From Erigeron canadensis (Eukaryota; Streptophyta; Magnoliopsida; Asterales; Asteraceae): a DNA stretch of 64,000 nucleotides. This document shows, piece by piece, positions 1 through 11,409 of this stretch. Position 1 is the first letter of the stretch, and each line of letters begins with the position of its first letter. A program made the position numbers and the translations under genes. The notes under the pieces were generated by a model, which saw only the letters and a list, made by a program, of their open reading frames with translations, did not search any database and had not been told where the DNA came from. The stretch covers positions 5,828,649 through 5,892,648 of the forward strand of contig NC_057763.1 in NCBI RefSeq assembly GCF_010389155.1, written 5' to 3'.

Positions 1-14
1 CGTCACATTAGCCT

Positions 15-107
15 ACTGCGTCGCAGTCTTATTCCAGAGAGTTTGGTTGCTTCGCAGTCTCGAAGGACTGCGTCGCACTTCAGATCAACATGCAACTGCG
101 TCGCATG
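15..107. repeat. Cluster of four ACTGCG-T-CGCAGT palindromes, 3' internal region of the Athila-like element
   Basis: Four 13-bp units start at 15, 46, 67 and 95. The first is a perfect odd-length palindrome (ACTGCG, central T, CGCAGT); the others have one to a few mismatches. Start-to-start spacings are 31, 21 and 28 bp. The same motif recurs in this element's LTR at 11068-11150. No LTR start (TGATAGGTCG) occurs between integrase and this cluster, so it appears to lie in the untranslated region before the 3' LTR. Confidence 0.75.
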
Positions 108-314
108 AACACCCCCCCCCCCACACACACACTTACCTCGTTGATTTTCCACGATCAACTTACCGGCGCTTGTAGGATGTCTTCAGACCTGCAAACCTCT
201 ACACAAAACCTTTCAAAACATGAAAACAACAAAGTTAAAGAAAAACATCAACACATATAACACGGGTTGCCTCCCGCAAAGCGTTTCATTTATTAATGAG
301 TCTAAAGTTCTTCA

Positions 315-1193
315 TTATTGCTTCATTTCGAAAAATGGAAGCTCGTCAACGACGACTCCCACATCTTCTTCCTCCTGATGATAGAGCTTCAATCTGTGAC
401 CATTAACAATGAAAGAAGTACCATCCGAGTTAAAAAACTCGACATAACCAGACGGATACACATGTTTGATCACAAACGGGCCGCTCCACCTAGATGTCAA
501 CTTGGGTTGCTTAAATTTATACTTAGAAAGGAACAACAACACTTTGTCTCCGGCTTTAAAATCCTTCTTTCTAAGCCTACGGTCATGCCACACTTTAGTT
601 TGTTCCTTATAAAGTAAAGATTTATCATAAGCATACAACCTAAGTTCATCTAATTCATTCAATTGCATCGATCTCAACTCACCGGCTTCTACAAGGTCCA
701 CATTGCAATTCTTGAGCGCCCAAAAGGCCTTATTCTCAATTTCTATAGGAAGATGACAAGTCTTGCCATAAAGCAACCGGAATGGGGTAGTTCCAATCGG
801 TGTCTTATAGGCAGTCTTAAATGCCCATAGAGCATCATCAAGCTTGGTGGACCAAGACTTCAGGTTATCTCCTACGGTCTTCTCAAGAATTCTTTTCAAT
901 GCCCGGTTCGTATTTTCAACTTGGCCACTCGTTTGCGGGTGGTAAGAGGTTGAAAAGCGGTGATTGACACCGTACCTCTTTAGCACCTTAGCGAGTTGAT
1001 GATTCGCGAAATGACTTCCGCGATCACTGATTAAGGCCTTGGGCATTCCAAACCTACAGAAAAGCTGTTTTAAAAAGTGAATGACAAAACGTGCATCATT
1101 CGTTGGCAAGGCTTTAGCCTCGGCCCATTTTGAAACATAATCAACAGCTACAAGGATATACAAATTCCTATGTGACGGGGGAAAAGGTCCCAT
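315..1193 (-). pseudogene. Integrase catalytic core and C-terminal part (Athila-like pol), cut off by the Harbinger insertion
   Basis: The 292-residue open segment starts at the Met of the F-M-G-P-F-P turn of the integrase core. It contains the second catalytic Asp (motif LISDRGSHF) and the catalytic Glu (motif HPQTSGQVE). It ends with the K-x-G-D-K-V-L-L-F barrel typical of plant gypsy integrases. The first catalytic Asp and the zinc-binding N-terminus lie on the far side of the transposon, at 5741 and above. This piece has no internal stop. It is part of one ancestral polyprotein and not a gene of its own. Confidence 0.93.
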
Positions 1194-1199
1194 AAAGGG

Positions 1200-2020
1200 T
1201 ATGTTTGGTAAGGGGATTTTGGGGGGTTTTTAAGGGCTAGAGGATTGGGCCTTAAAAAAAATCTCCAACAATAAATGACAACCTAGTTTGGATGTAAAGA
1301 GTTTGGGCTTCTTATTTTAAACTAAAAGCCCCAAGGAGCTTAAAAAAAATCCCTATGCAAGGAGCGTTAAAAAAAAAACCCATCCCCTAATCAATTAAAT
1401 TACCCAAATAGCCTCAACCACTTGCCACGTTCTTCTCCCAATACCCAGATTTTTATGCATGGTCCATAAACAAACTCTTCCATACATATTTTTTCCTAAA
1501 AAATTAAACTCTCTGAAGGTGTGTTGGTGTCTAGGCCACGGTATGTACATCCCTTCTCATATATCTAAGTTGCTTTACGTTAATCTCATATTTAATATAT
1601 AGAATTCTCGTAGATATAAGCCTTAGCAATATGTATGTTTTATCATGGGTTCAATGACTTTTATTGTTAATAAAAAGATAGCCTTGATTAGTATCTAAGT
1701 TGCAGCGTAAGGTTAGAAACTGATTTCATTGGCATGTTAATTATGTATATTATGATGCTTTTTATATTATGATGTTGTTTACATGGTTTTGTATTAACTT
1801 GGCTTCATTTAATTAGATGTAGAGATATGATTCTTGTATTTTTTTTTGAATTCATTGTAAAATTTAGTTGAAAAAGTAACTTGTTTAGGTTATGTAACAC
1901 TTCTGTCAATCATACAAAACTAGTGTTGATACTAATTAATCACATATAAAGATGTCCATCATTTGTTTGTTTCGCTCTTGTTGTCGTTTTTGCCTTGTTT
2001 AATTGATATGATCTTTATAG
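1200..2020. other. 5' non-coding region of the Harbinger element
   Basis: This is AT-rich leader sequence between the 5' terminal inverted repeat and ORF1. It presumably holds the element's promoter. I see no open frame or further repeat of note. Confidence 0.5.
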
Positions 2021-3143
2021 ATGGACCCAAACAATGATGCATCAAAAACAGACAACGATTTCACTTGGACAGACATACTTGTTATTACTTTGTGTGCTTT
2101 CTTAAATAACTACCTTGAAAAGAATGGTCGGACTGCGCCATTTAAATGGACCGAACTTCAGCCACAATTTGAAAAGATTATTAAGCACAAGTTTCGAAGT
2201 GACAAAGCATTAAAGAACAAGTATAATGGCATGAGACAAGACTACAACCTTTGGAAGTCATTAAAGCATAGTGAAACTGTTCTAGGATGGGATGAAAGTT
2301 CAAAAAAATCATTGGTTCAAGTGAGTGGTGGAAAAATAAAATTAAGGTAATTTTAATGGGTTTTTTTTTGACATATCTAAATATCATACAAAATTTTCAA
2401 ATAATATCTAGTATTTTGTATCATGTAGGAAAATCAACATTATAAAAGGTTTCAAAAAAGCAACCTTCTATTGAAGTACAAGAAGCATGGAATCAATTAT
2501 TTGGGGATGTAGTTGTTAGTGGGGAAAATTGTGTTGCTCCTTCTATAGACCCTAGCACTACAAATCAAGTGCCCTTTACGAATGTTGAAGATGATGATAT
2601 AGGGACCGATAATGATGAAATTATTGATGGAGTACATAACAATTATGCCTCTCGTTTAGATTATCTAGAAAAACAACAAGAAGGATTCTTCCCAATTTTC
2701 TTAAGTGAGACGGAACATCCTATAAGTAACCCAAATCATGCAGGGGGTTCTAAAGAGCCTCACAAGTCTACCAAAGTGAATGAGAAATCCAAACATGCTA
2801 AGATGAAACGCAAAATGAGAGAGTCATCGGGAGCTATCAAGTTTAAAGAATATATGACTAAACAAGAAACTACTGAAGAAAAAAAGATGATCAAGCTGCT
2901 CATGTTAATTAGGCTCATAACGTCAATGATCAAGCTGCTCATGTGAATCAAGCTAGTAGTTTTACTATTGGTGCAGCTATAAGTGTCATTGACGGCATGG
3001 TAAACAACAGGTTAATGACAAAAGATGAGTTATGGTGCTTTGCAATTAGCTTATGTGAAGATGCGTTAAAAAGAGAGGTTTTTCTAAGTCTCTCCGATGA
3101 TGCTAGTAGGCTGCAATGGTTGCAATATAAATATGAAAACTGA
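2021..3143 (+). pseudogene. Harbinger ORF1, Myb/SANT-like DNA-binding protein, broken
   Basis: The first segment (2021-2350) has the plant Myb/SANT-like signature W-T-(D)-I-L near residue 16, then F-K-W-T-E-L, K-N-K-Y and W-K-x-L. A second segment (about 2450-2890) continues with a Q-x-A-W-x-Q-L-F-G-D motif and a basic K-rich stretch. A third (2943-3143) gives the C-terminus, ending W-L-Q-Y-K. The second and third parts are in different frames: a one-base shift lies in the A-run near 2880, and a TAG follows inside a short tandem repeat of GATCAAGCTGCTCATGT (2888-2945). In PIF elements this protein partners the transposase for nuclear import and binding (family knowledge). Here it is probably non-functional unless splicing removes the lesion. 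Confidence 0.82.
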
Positions 3144-3394
3144 AGTATCTATTTTATGTCGTTTGTCATTTAGCAAAATTAGAGTATGATCTATGCCTTC
3201 AATTATGTGAACTTCATTTGAATCTTTATTGTATTTTGACTTTAGTATTTTATTTTGATTCCAGTGACTTTGTAGTAAATCGATTGGGTTTCTGTTTCAT
3301 TTTTCTTGTCTTTGCATTTAATTATATTATGGGACATGATTTAATTCTTTGATGTTTTGATAAATTGTGAAATGTTATAGGTGCATATGATACC

Positions 3395-5069
3395 ATGGAT
3401 ATTGAAAGAAGAAGGAAAAGAAAAAGACTTTGTTGTTTATATTTGCTAACGGTTTCACGAACTAAAAGAGCGATAGCAGCTTGGTACTTTTATAAGTATA
3501 TGCACAAGGAGCCATGCATGACATCTTTACAAACAGGTGAACTTTGGATAAAGGAAATTTTGAACGGTCACCATATTCGATCTGTTAATGCATTTAGAAT
3601 GCATCCAAATATATTTATGAAATTATATGATGAACTAGTATCAAAATATGGATTGGAATCAAGTGATAAAATGTCAGCTATTGAAAACTTAGGGGTATTC
3701 TTATATACACTTGTGTTAGGTAAATCGAATAGGGATGCTGGTGAGCGTTTTCAAAGGTCGGGGGAGACTATTAGCAGAGCATTTCATGAGGTTTTAGAGG
3801 CGATAATAGCTAGAGGAAAATGTTTTAATGGTCTAGCACGTGATGTTATAAAGCCAAAGGATTCGACTTTCCAGCATATACCGCCTCAAATAGTTGTTGA
3901 TAATAGATATATGTCATATTTTAAGGTAATGAGCTATTTATTTTCCAATTATTTATAAGTTTAGAAATGTCGTACTATATTGGTTAACATATTAAAAGGT
4001 AATATGTTACTTATTTTTAGTTATACTATGTTGCTTTCAAATGATCCATTTTAGCGATCGGATGATCTACTTGTTTTAAGTATATCTAAAGCATGAAGCT
4101 CTACAACTTTTATGAAGCTATAAAACTTTTGCACTAATTGTGCTATTTTTAGTGTCATAGTAATATATTGTTAACACGTTACTAAGTAGTATAAAACTGA
4201 ATTTTAGACTTACAGTAAGCAATTATATATTAAGGTTTGCATTAACAAAGTTTATATGTCATTTAAAAACTTTGCATTACTTGTAGGATTGCATCGGATG
4301 TATTGATGGTACACATATCCAAGCATGTATACCTGAGAGTAAACAAATCCCCTACATAGGTAGAAAGAGTGTGCCTACTTTTAATGTAATGGCAACTTGT
4401 GATTTCGACATGTGTTTTACCTTTGTATCAGCTGGATGGGAAGGATCCGCTCATGACACACGTGTTTTTCTTCATGCTATCAAGACGCCTTCAATGAACT
4501 TTCCAAATCCGCCTGAAGGTAACTACGTGTTACTATATCATTTTACTATGATTATTTTGGTATGTGACAACCCGGATTTATTTATACTTAATTATATAAC
4601 AGGTAGATATTATTTGGTTGATAAGGGCTATCCATTTAGACAAGGTTATTTGGTTCCATATTCTAAGACAAGATACCATCTATCTCAATTTGAAAACAAA
4701 CCCCCAAATAACATGCAAGAAGCTTTCAACCATTCTCATTCATCTCTTCGAAGTTGTATTGAAAGAGCATTTGGAGTCTTGAAGAAACGATGGAAAATAC
4801 TCCAAGGAATGCCACAATTTAGTGTGCACACCCAAATTGATGTTATTATTGCAACATTTGCTTTGCATAACTACATTCGTAATAATTCTAAAGATGATAT
4901 CTTGTTTACGGGATTAGAACAACATCCGAATTTCATACCTCAAGATGAACTTCATGATGTTCGTGGTCATTACACAAACAACGGAGAATCATTTGAAGGA
5001 ACATCGAATGTGATGAAGCAGATCCGCGATGATATCGCAACTTTAATATGGAGTGCACGTGCTCGATAA
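3395..5069 (+). CDS. PIF/Harbinger DDE transposase (HARBI1-like), apparently intact
   Basis: Three exons are readable: 3395-3925, 4287-4518 and 4603-5069, with GT-AG introns at 3926-4286 and 4519-4602 that keep the frame. The DDE_Tnp_4 triad is complete. The first Asp is in C-I-D-G-T-H-I just after the first intron, the second in H-D-T-R-V-F, and the Glu in C-I-E-R-A-F-G-V-L-K-K-R-W. An N-terminal helical region with R-M-x-x-x-x-F and G-E-R-F-Q-R-S-G-E-T-I-S matches the usual HARBI1 helix-turn-helix. No stop or frameshift is seen, in contrast to ORF1. It would cut and reinsert elements carrying the GGGTATGTTTGG termini. The start may lie a few codons away, and 3395 is the first Met of the frame. 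Confidence 0.88.
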
Positions 5070-5740
5070 ATTATAATGAGCATATTATCCTTAACTTATG
5101 TAATGTTACGTGTTACAAAGACATTGATATGTAAATAGATATGTATGTATGTTTTAGAAGGTCTTAGCAGTATAGGTTTAGCGTGCAATATGTAATCATG
5201 CAGGTACATATATGTTATTAATATAAGCTCTTTCTATCCCTAACTTGATGTATGTTGCTACTGAGTGTCCAGATGCAAAGTTAGTTTGCAATATGTAATC
5301 ATCCAGGTGCATGTTATTTGATGTCTTACGTATGAAAATTGAACAACCTATAATACATTGCTACGCATGGAACTCAAATATTTTCATTAGTTTTGCTTTT
5401 GTTAAAAAAAAAAAAGAATAATAACAAAAGCTCAAAAGCACTCTAAATTCGTAAGTCAAGAATTGTGAGAGACCAAACTTTGTTCATTTTTATGTATTTT
5501 TATAATAAATTACAAGGCCATTAAGGTAATCATATTTTTTAGTCACATCTTCCAGCCTGTTTACCAAACATAATTATACATATAAAAGCTTTAATTTTAC
5601 AGCCCCAACTTGAAGCTCCAACAAGCTCCAGCCTCCAGCTTCAGCTCCAGCCCCCTAGTTTTAACCCCAGCTCCTAACTCCAGCTACTTTTGCCAAACAT
5701 ACCCAAAGTCAATACCCCAAACATCAAAAACTTCGCATAC

Positions 5741-8648
5741 CTAAATAAAGTTTTGAGGCATTTCATCACGTTTGGAAATGTTACCTTGGCTTTGACAAAC
5801 ATCACAAACCTCTACCAAAGTTTGTGCTTCCTTGAACACGGTCGGCCAATAGAATCCAGCATTATACACCTTCTTATCAATGGCTAACGGTCCATAGTGT
5901 CCACCGGATGGCCCGTGGTGACAAGCATCAAGAATTTGTCGGGTCTCATCCTCCGACACATACCTCCTAATCATCCCATCTGCACAAATTTTAAACAAAA
6001 ATGGATTTTTCCAAAAATAATGCTTAGCCTCGGTAAAAAGTTTCCTCCTTTCTTGCTTCGACATATCTTCTGGAATTGCACCTGAACTAAGATAGTTAGC
6101 AATATCGGCAAACCAAGGACCTGTTTCAAGCTTCATCAAAAACTCATCAGGAAAATCATCATTAATTTCATGCTCTTGTAACTCCTCAAGGTGAGGGTTT
6201 TCGAGCCTACTTAAGTGATCAGCCGCCACATTTTTCACTCCCTTTTTATCCTTGATCTCTATGTCAAATTCTTGCAAAAGTAAGACCCAACGGATGAGAC
6301 GGGGTTTGGCATCTTGTTTGGAAAACAAGTACTTCAATGTGGAATGGTCGGTGTAAACTATGGTCTTATTCAAAACCAAGTAGGGACAAAATTTGTCAAA
6401 AGCATACACAACAGCCAACAACTCTTTCTCAGTCACAGTGTAATTTTGTTGGGCCGGATTCAAGGTCTTGCTAGCATAAGAAATAAGGCGGAAAGGTTTA
6501 TCCTCCCTTTGGCCTAAAACGGCCCCTAAGGCAAAGTCGCTAGCAACGGCCCTAAGGCAAAGTCGCTAGCATCACACATCAACTCGAATGGTAATGACCA
6601 ATTAGGGGGAGTCATAATGGGAGCATTAGTCAAATTCTCTTTCAACAAGTTGAATGCATTAAGACACTCTTTATCAAACAAAAACGGGACATCCTTCTCC
6701 AACAGCTTGGTCATAGGCTGGGTGATTTTAGAAAAATCTTTTATGAACCTACGGTAAAAACCGGCATGACCAAGAAAGCTTCTAACAGATTTAACATTTG
6801 TGGGTGGAGGCAATTTACTTATCACATCAATTTTAGCTTTATCAACCTCTAACCCTTCCTTAGAAACTTTGTGTCCCAAAACAATGCCTTCTTTAACCAT
6901 AAAGTGGCACTTTTCCCAGTTTAAAACCAAATGTGCCCGTTCACACCTTTCCAACATCTTATCAAGACTAACTAGACAATTTTCAAAAGAATTTTCAAAC
7001 ACAGAAAAATCATCCATAAAAACTTCCATGGATGTTTCAATCATATCCTGAAAAATAGCTATCATACAACGTTGGAAAGTCCCCGGGGCATTACAAAGAC
7101 CGATGGCATCCTCCTATAGGCATAAGTGTCAAAGGGGCAAGTAAAAGTGGTCTTCTCTTGGTCTTTCGGGTCAATGGGTATTTGAAAGTACCCAGAAAAC
7201 CCATCCAAAAAACAAAAATACTCATTCCCAATGAGCCGTTCGAGCATTTGATCGATAAAGGGCACTGGGAAGTGATCCTTGCGGGTCGCATCATTTAGTT
7301 TCCGATAGTCAATACATACCCTCCAACCCGTGACAGTTCTTGTGGGAATCAATTCATTTTTATCATTTAGGACAACGGTCATCCCACCCTTTTTCGGTAC
7401 ACAATGTACCGGACTCACCCATGAACTATCCGAGATGGGGAATATGATTCCCGCATCCAATAACTTAATGACTTCTTTTTTTACAACATCTTTCATGTTT
7501 GGATTCAATCTCCGTTGTCTTTGCACAACAGGTTTGACATTATCAACAAAGTTTATTGTGTGCTTACAAAATTCTGGACTTATACCCGGAATATCGGAAA
7601 TTTTCCATGCAAAGGCCCTTTTATGAGCCTTCAGGACAATAATAAGCCTAGATTTTTCATCCTCCATTAAGGAAGATGAAATGACAACAGGGAGTAAAGA
7701 AGTACCTTCTAAGTATGCATACTCCAAATGATCCGGAAGTGGTTTGAGCTCCAAATCGGTAGGAGGGCTCTCAACCGAAGTAGGCACCCTTTTGCTCCTA
7801 TTAACCTCGATCTCTTCAAAAGATTCATCATCCAGTGGAGTTTTATCTACACTTAATGCCATGATCTCTTGCATCATCTCATCTACCATCTTCTGTTCTT
7901 CTTCATTACAAGCTAACAAAGCTTGCCCATCCTCCATGTCCAAGTAATCCATTAGCTCTTTTTCCAAAGCATCCTCTTCTTCAACAACATCTATCCTAAA
8001 ACAAGATTCATCACAAGATTAAGGATGTTTAAGAGCTCTATCAACATTAAACACAACTCGGTCATCACCTACACCTAGAGAAATTTCCTTGGTCTTGACC
8101 CGGATGATAGCATCCGCGGTCATAAGAAATGGGCGGCCCAAGATGAGAGGTACATTTACGTCCGCCTCCATTTCTAATATAACAAAATCTACCAAGAAAA
8201 TCATGTGCCCCACCTTAATCTGCAAATTTTCCACTATCCCCATGGGATATTGGAATAATCTATCCGCCAGCCTAATGCTCGTGTGGGTCGGGGTCAATTC
8301 ACCTAGGGACAATTTCTTATAGACCGAATAAGGCATTAAATTAATGCTAGCTCCAAGATCGGCCAATGCCTTATACAATTTAATTCCAAAAGAACAAGAA
8401 ATAAGAAAACTCCCTGGATCTTCCAACTTAGGGGGTATCTCGTTCTTTATTATGGCGGAAACCTCGGCACTCATCACCGCCGTCTTGCCTTCTTCTAGCT
8501 TCTTCCTATCCGAAATGAGATCCTTGAGAAACTTTGCATAGTTGGGCATACCTGCAAGAAGATCAACTAACAGGACAGTAATATTAACATTTTGAATTAA
8601 ATCAACAAACTTCTTGAAGTTCTCCTTGATCTTCCCCTCTTCAACCAT
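5741..8648 (-). pseudogene. Athila-like pol: protease, reverse transcriptase, RNase H, integrase zinc-binding domain
   Basis: In 5'-3' order, 8648-8019 is an aspartic protease with D-L-G-A-S-I-N-L-M-P-Y. 7967-7062 is the reverse transcriptase N-half with C-I-D-Y-R-K-L-N. 7065-6526 is the RT C-half with catalytic F-M-D-D-F and the G-F-Y-R-R-F-I-K-D-F motif. 6463-5741 is RNase H (Y-T-V-T-E-K-E, Y-T-D-H-S) and the H-H-x-x-C-x-x-C integrase finger. Lesions: TAA at 8019-8021; a one-base loss near 7100; a 26-bp tandem duplication at 6519-6571 that derails the RNase H start; TAG at 5741-5743. The polyprotein cannot be made intact. Confidence 0.92.
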
Positions 8649-10579
8649 TGAGGAAACGGCACCTTCGATTGGTAAGGCTTCACCGGAGGTGTCTCAACAG
8701 TAGGTTTCTCAACATTTGTGGACGGAACAGCCGGAGTCTTCACGGTCGGGCTCGACTCCGTCTCGATCTCTTCATCAACAGTTTCTTCATCTGCAACCTG
8801 TACAAGAGGAGTAACAACCTTAGGTAAAGAATTTGCAGAGTCATAAGTTTTACCTGCTCTTGTTGTGATTGCGTTCACTTGTTCATTCCTAGCATTCGGA
8901 TAGTTGTATTTGGTTCCAGATCCTTGGTTGTTCTGCTGAGGCTTAGGATTCTGCTGAGTATTGCTCGGTAAAGTACCAGGCTGCCTATTTGAAGTTCCTA
9001 GCCTTTCAAGTTTCGCCTCAATATCCTGAAATGTTGCTTGAGTACTCTTCGAGCTCTGCTCAAGCTTATTCGCCAACCCATCCAATCTGGTAGTCATAGC
9101 ATCCCATTGAGAGGCCATCTTCTCATTAGTAGCTTTCTGAGCTCCTACCAAATCCTTCATGGTATCTCTCAACTCATCATTCGCATTCTGCTGATTGTTG
9201 AACCTGCTAAACCTGCTTCCACTAAAACCAGAATTATTAGCATTAAAATTAGATGAACGAAAAGAAGTACCTGATGACCGGTTTTGATAACCGGTATTCT
9301 GATTAAAGTTCCCTTGCTGATTCTGGACATAGTTAACTTCTTGAGCCGGCTTATCCGGGAAATCCTTTGAATAATGCATGTCCCCACAGTAGTCACACCC
9401 ATCAGCAATCACCTTAACATCCCTTTCAATGCTTTTGAATCTCACATCTTGGTTGTCAAACCTCTCGTTCATCTGCTTAGTGAGAGCTTTGACTTCAGCA
9501 ACCAAGCTTGATTCTTCACTACTCTCCAGCTTCGCCACAGTCTTACTACCAGTTCTCTTGCTTACAAGCTCTTCACGATCAGAAAACTCCTTGGCCATAT
9601 CATCTAAGATTTTGTAACCTTCAGCCGGGGTCACATAGTTCAAACTACCTCCAAATGCCCCGGCTAATTCCCTTCGAGTTCTCTTGAGCAAACCATCATA
9701 GAAGATTTCAACCACTGCTTCTGTGTTTAGATTGTTTCCTGGACAATTCCTGATCATCTCCTTATATCGTTTCCAAGCATCTACCACATCTTCCCCTGGA
9801 TCTTGAGTGAATGACCGGATCTTATTTTCAAACTGTCTTTAAGTCCTTATAGAATAGAACTCATCAATAAACCCAACACGAAGCTCATCCCAAGTTGTAT
9901 ACAAATCATCTAGTTGCTCCTTTAGCCATGCCTTAGCTCATCCACATAAAGTGAGTGGAAAAAGCTCAAGCTTCACATTATCATCTTGGTTCACGCCATA
10001 GTGGTAAAACCTACAAATCTTCTCGAACCTCTCTAAATGCCCATACGGATCATTGTTAGTTACCCCATCAAACTTCTCTTCCTCCACACTTTTCAAATGA
10101 CTTCCTTTGAGAGAAAAGTTAACTCCGGTGGTTGGAAGGCGAATAGGAGTGCCCCTATTAGTGGGTACATTTCTCCTACGGTCACCATAAAGACGGTTAT
10201 TTGGGTTTACCAGTTCTTGATCACCCATTCTCCTTGCTCTAACTGGTTGAATTACTTGAAGATTTGCTCTAGGAATTTCGGTTGAATCAGGTTGATGAGT
10301 TTTATCCTGATTATCTTCTTCCTCTGAGCTATCACCAGTTTTGAACAAACCACTACCTTCAGAGAATTTAGAACTTAAGTGCACCTCGGACGTTGAACCT
10401 TTCTTTGAGTAATGTTGATCCAAATCTACGTCCGGGTGATCACGGTTTTTGGTACCTGAATCTATGTTTTCGGTGTTTGAGGGCTCAGTGTTGTTTGATC
10501 TAAGTAAGCGTCGTCTGGCTTTCCCTGGATTAGATTGAGGACTAAGCAAAGGTCTACCAGAGGCTCTTGTGTTCATCAA
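8597..10579 (-). pseudogene. Athila-like gag
   Basis: 10579-9938 gives the N-terminal gag with M-N-T-R-A-x-G at the start and F-x-G-x-x-x-x-D-P-x-x-H-L-x-x-F-E near residue 170. 9787-8597 continues with the W-x-x-Y-K-x-x-I-x-x-C-P capsid motif, a C-D-Y-C-G-x-x-H-x-x-x-x-F zinc-knuckle relic, and a long Asn/Gln-rich tail. The two pieces are one frame broken by TGA (9938-9940) and TAA (9839-9841). The gag frame then runs out near 8600 with a one-base shift relative to the protease frame. Gag forms the particle in which such elements reverse-transcribe. This copy is dead. Confidence 0.88.
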
Positions 10580-10745
10580 CTACAAAGCACCTGCACAAGC
10601 ACCACAAGAAATACCGTTAACCGCACCAGAAACTTACACAATAAAATTAAAATAAAAATAAAATCTATCTATTAAAACAAATAACTTCCTCACAAATGAA
10701 TGCAAGGAAGGATCGAATCACAAAACGAACAACTACTTAATTTAA

Positions 10746-10764
10746 GTCCCCGGCAGCGGCGCCA
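10746..10764 (-). promoter_or_regulatory. Primer-binding site, complementary to tRNA-Asp 3' end
   Basis: The + strand reads GTCCCCGGCAGCGGCGCCA, identical to the 3' end of plant tRNA-Asp with CCA except for one base. It lies 6 bp from the LTR boundary, as expected for minus-strand DNA priming. tRNA-Asp priming is typical of Athila-type elements. Confidence 0.85.
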
Positions 10765-10770
10765 AAAACT

Positions 10771-11409
10771 TGATGTGCGAAATCTAGCTTTAAATTTATA
10801 AACACGATTTACCGAAAGACTGACTACTACACACTCACAGGCAGTGTACCTGATCGCATGCAGTATAGTAAAAACTGGTAAGCCGATATCGTTCACAAGG
10901 ACTTTTATAAGCAATTGTAACTATTAAGTGATTCAAGTAAAATGGGGGGGTTTTGTGGCCGAATTGCCACTTTGCAAGTAGTTAGTAAAATTTGTTAGTA
11001 ATCCCTTAGGATTAATCGAAAGAAGAATTTGTAGCTTTAACCTAAGAGCAGGTTCCATCATAATACAACTGCGTCGCAGTCCTACCCAACTGCGAAGTAG
11101 TCAGATCCTCTGGAATTGTGCTGCGTCGCAGTCTTAAACTGCGTCGCAGTTCTGAGTTGACCAGTGTTGACCAAGTTTGACTTTCATTGACCAACTTCCT
11201 AGGACATATCCGTGCCTCGTAAAACGTCCGTAAACACTCATTTAGCTCCACAAACTTCGTTTTCTCCAAAATAACGCTTTAGTACCCGTTAACACCCTGA
11301 AACACTAACAAAATACCATAAACGCACCAAATATATACGAAAACGACTCTTAAACCTCAATAATCGACTACTTAAGCTATGGGAAATGGGTATAAAATAC
11401 GACCTATCA
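10771..11409 (-). repeat. 5' LTR of the Athila-like element (639 bp)
   Basis: Read on the minus strand the LTR starts TGATAGGTCGTATTTTATAC at 11409 and ends CGCACATCA at 10771. It has matching TGAT/ATCA termini and abuts the primer site. It carries a palindrome cluster (11068-11150). The right flank at 11410 is the interior of another LTR, showing the insertion point. Confidence 0.85.
11068..11150. repeat. Palindrome cluster (ACTGCG-T-CGCAGT) inside the Athila-like LTR
   Basis: Units start at 11068 (perfect), 11089 (degenerate), 11120 (one end mismatch) and 11138 (perfect), with spacings of 21, 31 and 18 bp. The unit is a 13-bp odd palindrome with a central T. It is the same unit as at 15-107 on the other side of the element. 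Confidence 0.8.

Larger units (their letters stand above)
1197..5704 (+). mobile_element. PIF/Harbinger DNA transposon inserted in the Athila-like integrase
   Basis: The ends are inverted: GGGTATGTTTGGTAAG at 1197 and the complement of GGGTATGTTTGGCAAA ending at 5704. They are flanked by a 3-bp AAA on each side (1194-1196 and 5705-5707). Removing the element and one AAA restores the integrase frame at the Asp-Phe-Met turn. It encodes the two standard PIF proteins, a Myb/SANT-like ORF1 and a DDE transposase. The 3' subterminal 100 bp repeats AGCTCCAG-type octamers several times, possible transposase-binding sites (inference). PIF elements usually duplicate TTA/TAA; AAA is a variant. Length is 4508 bp. 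Confidence 0.93.
1..11409 (-). mobile_element. Athila-like Ty3/gypsy LTR retrotransposon, partial, host of a Harbinger insertion
   Basis: A minus-strand LTR element reads LTR (11409-10771), tRNA-Asp primer site, gag, protease, reverse transcriptase, RNase H and integrase. It is split at 1197-5704 by a DNA transposon. The order and the integrase and protease motifs fit the Athila/Tat branch of Ty3/gypsy (established family knowledge). The downstream LTR is not in the window, so the element continues left of base 1. It is decayed: two stops in gag, a frameshift at the gag/protease junction, a stop after the protease, a frameshift in the reverse transcriptase, a 26-bp tandem duplication in RNase H and a stop in integrase. 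It interrupts the 3' LTR of another gypsy element at 11409/11410. No env-like reading frame is visible in the 314 bp downstream of integrase. Confidence 0.9.

Noticed and set aside
2943..3143. Separate small gene downstream of Harbinger ORF1
   Set aside because: It is the frame-shifted C-terminus of ORF1; the preceding frame ends in a tandem repeat shared by both.
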